Of a stretch of 64,000 bases of DNA, positions 1 to 11,597 are shown one piece after another. The DNA lies in contig JAQNBH010000007.1 of assembly GCA_028752905.1 (NCBI GenBank), forward strand, positions 17,911,233-17,975,232. Direction: 5' to 3'. The first letter of the stretch is position 1. Every line of letters starts with the position of its first letter. This DNA comes from Cladorhizidae sp. MBARI D1340-BT2 (lineage: Eukaryota > Porifera > Demospongiae > Poecilosclerida > Cladorhizidae). The notes under the pieces are model-generated. The model was not told the DNA's origin, searched no databases, and saw nothing but the letters and a program-made list of their open reading frames with translations. Both the position numbers and the translations under genes were made by a program.

Positions 1-545
1 GCCACAGTAGGATCTTCAGTGACATTTGTTGGGTGAAATGCTACAGTAGGATCTTCAGTGACATTTGTTGGGTGAAATGCTATTCAGTGACATTTGTTGG
101 GTGAAATGCTACAGTAGGGACATTTGTTGGGTGAAACACTACAGTAGGATCTTCAGTGACATTTGTTGGGTGAAATGTTACAGTAGGATCTTCAGTGATA
201 TTTGTTGGGTGAAATGCTACAGTAGGATCTTCAGTGACATTTGTTGGGTGAAATGCTACAGTAGGATCTTCAGTTGGGTGAAACACTACAGTAGGATCTT
301 CAGTGACATTTGTTGGGTGAAATGCTACAGTAGGATCTTCAGTGACATTTGTTGGGTGAAATGTTACAGTAGGATCTTCAGTGATATTTGTTGGGTGAAA
401 TGCTACAGTAGGATCTTCAGTTGGGTGAAACACTACAGTAGGATCTTCAGTGACATTTGTTGGGTGAAATGCTACAGTAGAATCTTCAGTGACATTTGTT
501 GGGTGAAATGCTACAGTAGGATCTTCAGTGACAATTGTTGCTACA
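1..545. repeat. 39-bp satellite, first block
   Basis: Tandem array of a 39-bp unit containing acagtaggatcttcagtgac followed by atttgttgggtgaaatgct. Some copies are shortened (for example near 84-122 and 271-285). Because 39 is a multiple of three and the unit lacks stops in several frames, long meaningless reading frames exist on both strands. The array continues past the left edge of the window. Confidence 0.95.
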
Positions 546-1380
546 GTGAAATGGTATAGAACAGCACCGACACTCACATTGATCAGCAGGGGAGCTAGTT
601 AAATACACTTTCAAAACTTGATTCAGGTAGTTCGAGATCACATAGTAAGTATATCAGCTATATACTAGCGTTGTAATATTGTCAACAAGGCTTTCATTAG
701 ATCTCCATCATCACTGTCAGTATGACTGATGCTTACCATTAAAAAAAAGAAACTTTCTTTGGGACATCTTCCTGCCAAGCTACTTGTACACAGCATGGTT
801 TAGGAAATGTGACTGTGTTAGCACTAGCTAGCTGTAAAGTTATTGTTTAACACGTAAAATGTGTTAACCACTTTGTAGTGTTGCACTTTAACTCGATCAT
901 CATTAACAGCACCCCATATGGCACTCTGAGTTTTGTTGATTAAAAAAACATGTGCGTGATCATTTATGCACATTAATTTATATATCCTTATTTCCTGCTA
1001 TATTTGTGTACCTAATTTGAAGAGTGCATTACTTCTCGGTAACTAAAGGGGGAAATATTGAAATGCAGACTGTTCGTGGTTTTGACGACCCCAAAAATGA
1101 TTAGGCACGAACGAAATCTAGCAGAAGTAATTTTTCTATAGTGATAGGTGGTACTCTTGACTCATCTGAAGATGACTCTAGTGAGGGAGAAGTTTGTAAC
1201 ATCCTTTGCATAGAATCCTTAGCTACTTATAGCCCATGTTTGTATTCTATCAAATAACGATAACAAATTGTTTGTAATTTTTATATGCAAAAAAACAATG
1301 TTTTGGTATCGATTAAAATTTAGATGATATTCATATAAAGCCTGACCCAAATATTTATCAACAATAGTGCGCTACCCCAT
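546..1380. other. Non-repetitive spacer in the satellite, copy 1
   Basis: About 835 bp of AT-rich sequence between satellite blocks. No coding exon or RNA gene is recognised. It reappears almost unchanged at 4047-4890, so spacer plus flanking satellite form a large duplication unit. Confidence 0.8.
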
Positions 1381-4046
1381 AGTGACATTTTTTGGGTGAA
1401 ACACTACAGTAGGATCTTCAGTGACATTTGTTGGGTGAAATGCTACAGTAGGATCTTCAGTGACATTTGTTGGGTGAAATGCTACAGTAGGATCTTCAGT
1501 GACATTTGTTGGGTGAAATGCTACAGTAGCATCTTCAGTGACATTTGTTGGGTGAAATGCTACAGTAGGATCTTCAGTGACATTTGTTGGGTGAAACGCT
1601 ACAGTAGGATATCCAGTGACAATTGTTGGGTGAAACGCTACAGTAGGATCTTCAGTGACACTTTTGGGGTGAAATGCTACAGTAGGATCTTCAGTGACAT
1701 TTTTGGGGTGAAATGCTACAGTAGGTAGGATCTTCAGTGACATTTGTTGGGTGAAATGCTACAGTAGGATCTTCAGTGACATTTGTTGAGTGAAATACAG
1801 TAAGTTCAGTGACATTTGTTGGGTGAAATGCTAATCAGTGACATTTGTTGGGTGAAATGCTACAGTAGGATCTTCAGTGACATTTGTTGGGTGAAATGCC
1901 ACAGTAGGATCTTCAGTGACATTTGTTGGGTGAAATGCTACAGTAGGATCTTCAGTGACATTTGTTGGGTGAAATGCTACAGTAGGATCTTCAGTGACAT
2001 TTGTTGGGTGAAACGCTACATTAGGATATCCAGTGACAATTGTTGGGTGAAACGCTACAGTAGGATCTTCAGTGACACTTTTGGGGTGAAATGCTACAGT
2101 AGGATCTTCAGTGACATTTTTGGGGTGAAATGCTACAGTAGGTAGGATCTTCAGTGACATTTGTTGGGTGAAATGCTACAGTAGGATCTTCAGTGACATT
2201 TGTTGAGTGAAATACAGTAAGTTCAGTGACATTTGTTGGGTGAAATGCTAATCAGTGACATTTGTTGGGTGAAATGCTACAGTAGGATCTTCAGTGACAT
2301 TTGTTGGGTGAAATGCCACAGTAGGATCTTCAGTGACATTTGTTGGGTGAAATGCTACAGTAGGATCTTCAGTGACATTTGTTGGGTGAAATGCTACAGT
2401 AGGATCTTCAGTGACATTTGTTGGGTTAAACGCTACAGTAGGATCTTCAGTGACATTTGTTGGGTGAAATGCTACAGTAGGATCTTCAGTGAAATTTGTT
2501 GGGTGAAATGTTACAGTAGGCTCTTCAGTGACATTTGTTGGTTGAAACGCTACAGTAGGATATCCAGTGACAATTGTTGGGTGAAACGCTACAGTAGGAT
2601 CTTCAGTGACACTTTTGGGGTGAAATGCTACAGTAGGATCTTCAGTGACATTTTTGGGGTGAAATGCTACAGTAGGTAGGATCTTCAGTGACATTTGTTG
2701 GGTGAAATGCTACAGTAGGATCTTCAGTGACATTTGTTGAGTGAAATACAGTAAGTTCAGTGACATTTGTTGGGTGAAATGCTAATCAGTGACATTTGTT
2801 GGGTGAAATGCTACAGTAGGATCTTCAGTGACATTTGTTGGGTGAAATGCCACAGTAGGATCTTCAGTGACATTTGTTGGGTGAAATGCTACAGTAGGAT
2901 CTTCAGTGACATTTGTTGGGTGAAATGCTACAGTAGGATCTTCAGTGACATTTGTTGGGTGAAACGCTACAGTAGGATCTTCAGTGATACTTTTGGGGTG
3001 AAATGCTACAGTAGGATCTTCAGTGACATTTGTTGGGTGAAATGCTACAGTAGGATCTTCAGTGACATTTGTTGGGTGAAACGCTACAGTAGGATATCCA
3101 GTGACAATTGTTGGGTGAAACTCTACAGTAGGATCTTCAGTGACACTTTTGGGGTGAAATGCTACAGTAGGATCTTCAGTGACATTTTTGGGGTGAAATG
3201 CTACAGTAGGATCTTCAGTGACATTTGTTGGGTGAAATGCTACAGTAGGATCTTCAGTGACATTTGTTGAGTGAAATACAGTAAGTTCAGTGACATTTGT
3301 TGGGTGAAATGCTAATCAGTGACATTTGTTGGGTGAAATGCTACAGTAGGATCTTCAGTGACATTTGTTGAGTGAAATGCCACAGTAGGATCTTCAGTGA
3401 CATTTGTTGGGTGAAATGCTACAGTAGGATCTTCAGTGAAATTTGTTGGGTGAAATGTTACAGTAGGCTCTTCAGTGACATTTGTTGGTTGAAACGCTAC
3501 AGTAGGATCTTCAGTGACATTTGTTGGGTGAAACACTACAGTAAGATCTTCAGTGACATTTGTTAGGTGAAACGCTACAGTAGGATCTTCAGTGACATTT
3601 GTTGGTGAAATACTACAGTAGGATCTTCAGTGACATTTGTTGAGTGAAATGCTACAGTAGGATCTTCAGTGACATTTGTTGTGAAATGCCACAGTAGAAT
3701 CTTCAGTGACATTTGTTGGGTGAAATGCTACAGTAGGATCTTCAGTGACATTTGTTGGGTGAAATGCTATTCAGTGACATTTGTTGGGTGAAATGCTACA
3801 GTAGGGACATTTGTTGGGTGAAACACTACAGTAGGATCTTCAGTGACATTTGTTGGGTGAAATGTTACAGTAGGATCTTCAGTGATATTTGTTGGGTGAA
3901 ATGCTACAGTAGGATCTTCAGTTGGGTGAAACACTACAGTAGGATCTTCAGTGACATTTGTTGGGTGAAATGCTACAGTAGAATCTTCAGTGACATTTGT
4001 TGGGTGAAATGCTACAGTAGGATCTTCAGTGACAATTGTTGCTACA
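1381..4046. repeat. 39-bp satellite, main block with higher-order repeats
   Basis: Long array of the same 39-bp unit with variants (cgctacag, cacttttgggg, atatccagtgacaattg). A distinctive junction, a shortened unit reading gaaatacagtaagttcag followed by gctaatcagtgac, recurs near 1804, 2221, 2755 and 3289. The spacings are 417, 534 and 534 bp, which indicates a higher-order repeat amplified in blocks of about 11-14 monomers. Confidence 0.93.
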
Positions 4047-4890
4047 GTGAAATGGTATAGAACAGCACCGACACTCACATTGATCAGCAGGGGAGCTAGT
4101 TAAATACACTTTCAAAACTTGATTCAGGTAGTTCGAGATCACATAGTCTACATAATAAGTATATCAGCTATATACTAGCGTTGTAATATTGTCAACAAGG
4201 CTTTCATTAGATCTCCATCATCACTGTCAGTATGACTGATGCTTACCATTAAAAAAAAGAAACTTTCTTTGGGACATCTTCCTGCCAAGCTACTTGTACA
4301 CAGCATGGTTTAGGAAATGTGACTGTGTTAGCACTAGCTAGCTGTAAAGTTATTGTTTAACACGTAAAATGTGTTAACCACTTTGTAGTGTTGCACTTTA
4401 ACTCGATCATCATTAACAGCACCCCATATGGCACTCTGAGTTTTGTTGATTAAAAAAACATGTGCGTGATCATTTATGCACATTAATTTATATATCCTTA
4501 TTTCCTGCTATATTTGTGTACCTAATTTGAAGAGTGCATTACTTCTCGGTAACTAAAGGGGGAAATATTGAAATGCAGACTGTTCGTGGTTTTGACGACC
4601 CCAAAAATGATTAGGCACGAACGAAATCTAGCAGAAGTAATTTTTCTATAGTGATAGGTGGTACTCTTGACTCATCTGAAGATGACTCTAGTGAGGGAGA
4701 AGTTTGTAACATCCTTTGCATAGAATCCTTAGCTACTTATAGCCCATGTTTGTATTCTATCAAATAACGATAACAAATTGTTTGTAATTTTTATATGCAA
4801 AAAAACAATGTTTTGGTATCGATTAAAATTTAGATGATATTCATATAAAGCCTGACCCAAATATTTATCAACAATAGTGCGCTACCCCAT
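4047..4890. other. Non-repetitive spacer in the satellite, copy 2
   Basis: Near-identical copy of 546-1380. By eye the only clear difference is a 9-bp insertion (ctacataat) near 4148. No gene is recognised. With its left-hand satellite it is offset from copy 1 by 3687 bp at the left end and 3510 bp at the right end; a loss of 186 bp of monomers and the 9-bp insertion explain the change. Confidence 0.85.
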
Positions 4891-5145
4891 AGTGACATTT
4901 TTTGGGTGAAACACTACAGTAGGATCTTCAGTGACATTTGTTGGGTGAAATGCTACAGTAGGATCTTCAGTGACATTTGTTGGGTGAAATGCTACAGTAG
5001 GATCTTCAGTGACATTTGTTGGGTGAAATGCTACAGTAGGATCTTCAGTGACATTTGTTCGGTGAAATGCTACAGTAGGATCTTCAGTGACATTTGTTCG
5101 GTGAAATGCTACAGTAGGATCTTCAGAAATTTGTTGGGTGAAATG
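4891..5145. repeat. 39-bp satellite, last block
   Basis: Six to seven copies of the 39-bp unit, the last ones with a ttcggtgaaat variant. The block ends where a diverged third spacer copy begins. Confidence 0.9.
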
Positions 5146-5863
5146 GTATAGTACAGCACCAACACTCAGAGGAGCTGGTTAAACAAACTTGATTCAGGTA
5201 AGATGTGATGTCGCATAGCTACATAATAAGTATATCATTATAGTAGCTACTAACAAGGCTTGCATTAGTTCTCCATCATCACTGCCTCTATGACTGATGC
5301 TTAACACTAAAAAAAGAGGATGTTGAGACATCTTCCTGCCAAGCTACTTGTATACAGCATAGTTCAGGACATGTGCAAAACATGTGACTATTGTTAGCAC
5401 TAGCTATATCTGTAAAGCCTTAGCCCTAGCCCTAGCCAGTTAGTGTTTAACACAAAATGTGTTAATCACTTTATAGTGCTGCACTTAAACTCGATCATGT
5501 TCAACAGCACCCCATTTGGCACTCTGAGTTTTGTTGGGAAAAAATCACGATAATTTATGCACATTAATTTTTATACCCTTATTTCCTGCATTAATTGCTA
5601 TTGTGTTTTTTTAGGGGGGGGGGGGGGGGTGTGTGTGTGTGGTTCTGTTGCTTTTTTACAGCTAGGGCTAGGACAGCAGGGTTTATTATTTGCATGGAAC
5701 AGGATTAAAAAAAAGATGTGCAATCGAGTATGTGTGTGTGCATACTAAAACGGTGTTCGACTTTTTTTAATAACTCCAACCAAATTTTATTGGCAAAGCT
5801 CTGAATAACATCACAAGTATGGATCTCTCGATTCATGTTTATATCAATTTTTTCACCTTGCAG
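5146..5863. other. Diverged third spacer copy and intron end
   Basis: 5146-5560 is recognisably related to the two spacers (gtatagtacagcacca, gaggagctggttaaac, catcttcctgccaagctac) but carries many substitutions and deletions, so it is an older copy. After it come a G-run and (GT)n near 5613-5641, then a pyrimidine-rich stretch ending in ttgcag at 5858-5863, the splice acceptor of the next exon. Confidence 0.65.
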
Positions 5864-6157
5864 ATACGATTTGTTAAAGGTGATGATATTTGGCTAAGTC
5901 CTAACTATCAGAGAGATAGCTGTCACATCACAATCATCATCTATAATCCCTCCCCAGAAATGAAAGAAGGATTTTTTAACTCTGTATCTCAGTCGCTGCA
6001 CATGGCTGGGCTAATGCCAAGACTACATGTATCAAAATACGCTGACCTCAGCAACTTCTACAAGGTCTATCCCAAGTACTCTGCTTTTAAGAGGGTCAGG
6101 AAGCTAATGGATCCTCATGGATTGTTTCTGAATAAAATGTTGGAAGATTATTTTTGA
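5864..6157 (+). CDS. L-gulonolactone oxidase-like, terminal exon
   Basis: The exon starts after the acceptor ttgcag (5858-5863) and encodes 97 residues to a TGA. The residues GDDIWLSPNYQRDSCHITII match the conserved C-terminal segment of the FAD-dependent GULO/aldonolactone oxidase family. The protein ends MDPHGLFLNKMLEDYF, the usual end of that family. Family members oxidise L-gulono-1,4-lactone (or relatives) in ascorbate synthesis, typically membrane-bound in the ER. The HWxK-type motif normally found between these segments is not present; the aligned stretch reads MPRLHVSKY, so the exact substrate is uncertain. Upstream exons are not in the window, so the satellite at 1-5145 probably lies in the last intron. 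I am confident of the family, less so of the subfamily. Confidence 0.8.
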   Translation: MRFVKGDDIWLSPNYQRDSCHITIIIYNPSPEMKEGFFNSVSQSLHMAGLMPRLHVSKYADLSNFYKVYPKYSAFKRVRKLMDPHGLFLNKMLEDYF

Positions 6158-6540
6158 TCTAGTGTCATTACAAAAAGAAAAATTGTAGTGTTATTAAAAA
6201 TGTGTGTCTGTATATTGTGTGTTGTGTGAGTGTGCATCTGGTATGCTTGCATGTGTGAAGAGCATTGGGATGGTCTATATAGTGATGCCATGGACAGTCC
6301 CTGGAAGTTCAGATGGTCCCTGATTTAAGTGTGAGTATTCCAAAAATGTTCATTACTCTGAAATTGTACCATTGTTTAAATTTCCCTTATCAGGCATTTT
6401 TGGACCAGGTAACTCAGAATATGTAGAATTAACATCTGTGGACTACTCTGTTACAGCTTTTAAAACTTTGCAACCCTACTACTTATACACGTGAACATAT
6501 AATATAGTTTTAGGACTCACCACCAGGCTACTAGTAGTTT
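6158..6540. other. 3' flank of the GULO-like gene
   Basis: AT-rich sequence with TG-rich stretches (tgtgtgtctgtatattgtgtg). No gene is recognised. Confidence 0.5.
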
Positions 6541-6783
6541 TACCATTGACTAATGCATTTTGGCATGCAAAGTTCCAATGGCAAATCCCACCCATTATTC
6601 CACCAGGAGAGAGTTATGGGGGACTTGAATATCGCAACTTTTTTGTGTTTATTACCACCTTCCCTTAACCATTGACTAATGCATTTTGGCATGCAAAGTT
6701 CCAATGGCAAATCCCACCCATTATTCCACCAGGAGAGAGTTATGGGGGACTCAACTTTTTTGTGTTTATTACCACCTTCCCTT
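6541..6783. repeat. Tandem duplication, two copies of about 120 bp
   Basis: The stretch from accattgactaatgcatttt to accaccttccctta occurs twice in a row (about 6541-6666 and 6667-6783). The first copy has a short extra segment (gaatatcgc). No coding content is recognised. Confidence 0.9.
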
Positions 6784-7092
6784 ATTACCACCTTCTCTTC
6801 CCATTGATGTCTGCATTTGGTAATATCTATATAGGGTGGGGCTTTTTTTTTTTAAGTTCAGTGCATTTTAGAGGAGTTCTGTACATTTTCATTTTCTAAG
6901 CTACTCAAGGGGTATCATTTCGTATCAGAAATGGGATAATAATTATGGCTATTAGAATGGATATACCTTGACCAAAGATTATCTCAGAAGAAAGTAAGTT
7001 TCAACCCTGCTTGGTCAACCCTGCTTGGACGAAGTTTTCCTCTGCTGGGAGGAGTTGGATACAGCCAACAATTGTTTGAAATTGCTACTATG
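6784..7092. other. Intergenic, nothing recognised
   Basis: About 300 bp without a recognisable gene, ending at the left terminus of a hAT-like element. A short duplication (aaccctgcttgg, near 7000-7028) is the only feature. Confidence 0.5.
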
Positions 7093-8609
7093 CAGGGTTT
7101 CATACAGGATTTTTTTCTTGGTCAGGAGTGTGTGTGGGGGGGGGACTGATTTTTTTGCTGTGTGTGGGGGGGATAAATAGTGCTGAAGCATGTGGGTGAG
7201 CTTTGAGGGTCTGGGGCATGCTCCCCCAGAATTTAAATCCACTCACTGAATGTTTGGTACTATACTGAATGACCAACCTGTGGAAGTTCCTTCAACTACT
7301 TACCCAATAAGCACAAACACTCAAGGATGTCCCGTCAGTGCTCAGTTTACCTGAGCTGAAAGTAGTCAAGCTTAGCACCACAATGCTATGCAATCCGTAA
7401 AGATCTTCCAGCTATTATACAGCAGCTCTACCAGACTTCAGGAGATGCTGCAGCATATTATGGAATTTCACTTGTCTCCTTTTCTGGAATAGTCTTTTGT
7501 TGCAAGTGCTTGACCACCTTGCTAGGCTTAGTTGCTACATGCAAAGGGAGACTGCTGACTTGAGCAGCTATGGGAAGACAAAGCTGAGTGGTGTTCTAAA
7601 GTGTACTCTGGTTGACGAACTGGAGAGCGTCCATGAAATCATGGTCACAAGTAAGCGCTCGGCTTGTAGCTGCATGGGAGGTGCTAACTCGCACTGGTTA
7701 CCATGCCAATGTTGCTCTTCCTTACATCAACTTTTTAACTACACAACATACATGACCAATTCTCGGGTGAAGCTGTAGATCTCCTTGTATCCTGTTTTCA
7801 ATCCAGCAGCATTTCCCACAGAAGAGTTTTATCAGATTATGGCAAAAAGGAAGTAGCGGCTTTGGCTGAAGTTTATGGAGCACCAAGGCAACAGCTGATG
7901 TTGGAGGTGTCATTTTCTCCCCACTCTTCGACAAGGATGAAATTCTTGTTGAGTGGCGCTTATTCGAGCGAATGTTTATGCAAGAAACAAAGTTGGAAAT
8001 GACTACCAAACTGCCAACCTTGCAAGAAGTAAAAGTTCACATGGAAGCATCTGGAACTTGCACTGGAATCTTTCCAGAGATGTTCAAGCTTATCAACATC
8101 CTTCTCCTTCCCGTAGGAACAGCTACAGTCCAGAGGTCATTCAGCCGCAGAAAGCAAATTAAAACTGGATTCAATAGACTGAATGGTGCTAACCTTCATG
8201 AGAATAGCAAATGGTCCACAACTATCCTCAATCAACTTTGATGAAGTTCTAGGAAGTGAAAATTTTTACTTGGAGGACACAGTTAGTTTACATTAACTTA
8301 TTAGTGCATGTTGACATCTCAGTGTTGTTGGTTTTTGTTTCATGTCCAAGATATTAGCGATTGTCGATAATTACTTTGCCATTAGGGTTGGGGACGAGCC
8401 ATTTCCCTAGTCATCACTTCAACATTTGAACCTGAGCGGAGGGGGTTCTATAAACTATATGAATAAGTGCTTTTAATGACTTTATTATAGAGTGTTAAAA
8501 AAAAAGCTAAAATTAATCATCCTAAATCAAAGATTTCTGGGGAGGGGAAAACTTCTGCTGGGGGAGGGGGGGGTGGAATTCCAGCCCCCTCCCTCTGTAG
8601 GAAACCCTG
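7093..8609 (+). mobile_element. hAT-like transposon relic, 5-bp target duplication
   Basis: The left end reads CAGGGTTTCATACAG. The right end read inward on the other strand is CAGGGTTTCCTACAG, a terminal inverted repeat with one mismatch in 15. Both sides are flanked by ctatg (7088-7092 and 8610-8614), consistent with a 5-bp target duplication. G-rich tracts follow the left end (7135-7173) and a G/C-rich tract precedes the right end (8560-8595). The interior carries a decayed transposase on the + strand. Confidence 0.82.
7330..8241 (+). pseudogene. hAT transposase relic
   Basis: Fragments in several frames resemble the C-terminal half of a hAT transposase. One around 7395-7490 reads LPAIIQQLYQTSGDAAAYYG, and one at 7497-7660 continues with LSCYMQRETADLSS. 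The C-terminal dimerisation region at 7972-8241 has FPEMFKLINILLLPVGTATV followed by QRSFSRRKQIKTGF, the family's usual PVSTATxERSFS pattern with changes. Frame changes and stops separate the pieces and the N-terminal DNA-binding finger is missing. The element cannot make a working transposase. Confidence 0.75.
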
Positions 8610-9276
8610 CTATGTGAAAATAAAATACCTACACCATCCTTATAGCTCAAGAAAGGGAAATCAATAGACACTTAAGATGAATGTGGTGGCCTAAAGAAGA
8701 AGAAACCATTAACAACCACGTCAATTTCAAAACTGGGTTCAATGTTTGAGAAGCCAACTTTTTTTTCCATCTGAGCTGAAAAAGATAGTAAAAAAGCCTA
8801 CCCAGAAGAGAACTTGACCCCGAGTGCACTGCTAAGGCATTCTTGGAGCATTCACAAATTGTTATATTCTCCTAAAAGGTCAACCAGATGAAGTAGTCGA
8901 GACCATCTAGAGAAGTTGAATATGCATTAGAGTTCTGTTGAGAGGAAAAGACGAGGAATCAGAAACAGTTGATCAGAAATAGTTTACACAACTCTGAGCA
9001 AGTGATAGTTGATTAGGATTAGCACAATAATAAGTATCCTCCTCCAGCCATGCAGCTACTCTGTCAGTGTCATTACTGACATGTTCAGAAGAGAGTTAGA
9101 AATGAACGAGAAGTCTAGTAGCAGTCCTGGTCTTCAATTATATAATAATCTCTCACTGAGTTAACATAATAACATAACACTAACCTTTTCAATAATCAAC
9201 TTGAATATTCAACTTTTTGTAAGGTCAATAATGCTACCCATAAAAACACAGCAACCCTTTTACCATGGATTGATGA
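8610..9276. other. Intergenic, nothing recognised
   Basis: AT-rich sequence with no supportable gene. Near 9176-9215 a fragment (ttcaataatcaacttgaat) resembles the terminal sequence of the Penelope-like elements further along the window, but no core motif accompanies it. Confidence 0.4.
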
Positions 9277-9850
9277 TGTAGTATAGTATATTAATTATAT
9301 GCATACTGGTGGTTGTGTATCACCTGACTGAGCCGGCTAGCGCCGCTCTAGCGCTTTTGTCTGTTCTTATATAGTGCATTGTAATGTAATGATGTTCAGT
9401 CAGTCTCTGTATTGTATCTGAGTTGTCTTGCAAGAGTTAAAGATTTATAACGAGTACACTGACTCGTAGTGGTAACTAACCAAGTTACTACAGATGATTT
9501 GCTACCCGGGTCCACTACCACAGATTTAGCCATGGGGTTTGGCAAAGTTCAACTTTAAGGAATGTCCAAAGGGAAGACTTTTTTTTGGTGCTAATGCACT
9601 ACAAATGCTATTCGGGATGGCAAACTTTCCAGCCAAATTTAAGAGGTTAATGATTATCAGGGCTAATGTGCCCGGAATATTTTATATACGTGGATAACAT
9701 TATTGTCTTTAGACCACCAGCCTTTAATATGGATTTAGTGTGACTTCATGTGCTGACAAAGCTCAGAAACTCGGTTTAACTCTGAAACTAAGTAAATGCT
9801 ATATATTATGCTCGTCAGAAAAATTTGAGTAATTAATAGTGTTACACTGA
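9277..9850 (+). mobile_element. Ty3-type LTR retrotransposon remnant
   Basis: A candidate LTR at 9277-9492 begins TGTAGTA and ends TTACTACA, with a TATA-like cttatatagtg near 9365. It is followed by gatttgctacccgggt, which looks like a degraded primer-binding region. Reverse transcriptase traces follow in shifting frames: LFGMANFPAKFKRLM (about 9607-9651), the catalytic-box relic IYVDNIIVF (about 9686-9714, YVDD altered to YVDN), and a thumb-like LTLKLSKCYILC. Most of the element, including gag, integrase and the second LTR, is missing. Confidence 0.6.
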
Positions 9851-11597
9851 ATCTTTAGCCACACTCAATTTTCCAGCTCTTGAGCTATAAACTTTTTGGG
9901 CCTGTCCAATTATTATCGGCATTTCATCAAGATTATGATCAAGATTATGAACCAAACATAATTATCCGTAAGATTATGAGGAAGATTGTAAACTGATTGA
10001 AGTGGTGCTCCTGGTGCTCCTCATGCCAAACAGCATTAGAATGACTTCTAACCAACCCTCCAATTCTACCATTTGATTGCTTTGATAACCTTTCATAGTT
10101 GCTGCAGATGCTCCAGGTAATGCTATTGGTGGTGTTTTAGTTTTAGTCGGGTTCACTTCAGGGGGTCATTTTGTTAAAAATCAACGTTTTTGTTTTGTTT
10201 TTCATATTTTCAGTCTATATATAATTATGAAGATAAATTTAGATAAATTCAACTCACATTGCTATATTATATATCCCAAAATTAACTTTACACTTTTAAC
10301 TCTGTCAAATTATATACCAAATGTGTTCTATTGAGTGGGGAATCCTTTACCACCCATTGAGCACCGTATGCTGGAGGGGGTCGGTGTCATGCCAAATCCT
10401 TCCCTAGCCAAATTGGTCCTATTTTACTTACTGCGCATGCGCAGATACGGCCTGCCGTTAGTTTGACAGCCTCCTGGATTTCTCCTAGCGTGCGTTACTC
10501 AACATGTTGATTGCTCCTAGCTATATATCTAGCTACCTGTGTATCAATTTTTTGACTGTGTTGATTGCTTAGCTACCTGTGTATCAACTTTTGGCTGCAT
10601 TTGCAGATGGAGCGAACAGAGAAACTGTGGAGTACAGGAAGGTGGAGCATTACATGACTTCACTTAGAGAACTTAATATTTTATTACTGCATGTTTGGAG
10701 ATACATATGAAAAAGTAAACAGTTAAAGCTGGACATATAGAAATACAGTTATAGGGGCATCTTAGTTAGTCCAGCGGGTCCTCCTATCAAGCATGGCACC
10801 TATAGTAGTGAATATTCTCCTTTTACACCCACCCATCAAGGGCACAGACAGAGGCCCTCCTTCAATCATCCAATCGTTATACTTATCGCATATGCAGTTA
10901 TCCTGCAAGACACACATGCAATTTTGGTCTAGAAGGCCCCAGAATTGATATCTGAGAGTGCAAAATTTCCTGGGGGAGCATACCACCAGATCCCCCTAGA
11001 TATACATAAAAGAATTGCTAATATCATTAGCTACTAATTTTAGTTTAGATACCCAATGGTAAGGAGTAAGGATTAGGTTCTATAATAATTCCATCAGTAG
11101 ACCTGAATTCATCTTATACTCTGACAAAGTTTATTAAAAATGTTTTTTGGTAATATCTAAATTTTTACATTGTAGATTTAACCTGCAGAAATATGCTGGA
11201 ATTGAAATAATGCTCAATAAATTATTAAGTGCAGCAAAGGGGAAATATGACATGGGGAAGAATTTAGCAGGCGGGATGAGAACGTGCCATATTATTCCCA
11301 CTACTACGCTCGAATCCGTATTGACGCATGCGCTGTAGGCCAAATTTGGCAACGGGAAGAATTTGGGGTACTAAGGGGGGGCGGAGGGGGCGTCCGCCCC
11401 CCCCCCCCCAACCCACACAGCCCACGCAAATCAGTCACACGGAATTTAAAGAATCAATAATTTTGCTGGCGCAGTTTGTGAGTCGCATGACACGGCCACT
11501 ATCACGAGAATAAGATTGAGTCGAGTGCTTGCTTGCTTGCTATTGCTTTGAGCTAGCAGCTAGGCTTGTGTCGTAGAGAGCTAGTTCAATGTGAAAT
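9851..11597. other. Intergenic, nothing recognised
   Basis: No supportable gene. A small reading frame at 10762-10986 (- strand) has no recognisable relatives. A self-complementary tgcgcatgcgca is present near 10434-10443. A G-tract running directly into a C-tract (11371-11411) precedes the next hAT relic and probably belongs to its end, but no clear terminal repeat or target duplication was found. Confidence 0.4.

Noticed and set aside
65..5151. Many cysteine-containing 13-residue repeat proteins (SDICWVKCYSRIF)
   Set aside because: They are translations of the 39-bp satellite; no start, signal or splice context is shared and both strands are open.
5420..5440. Telomere-like ccctag repeats
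   Set aside because: Only about three short units (gccctagccctagcc); not a telomeric array.
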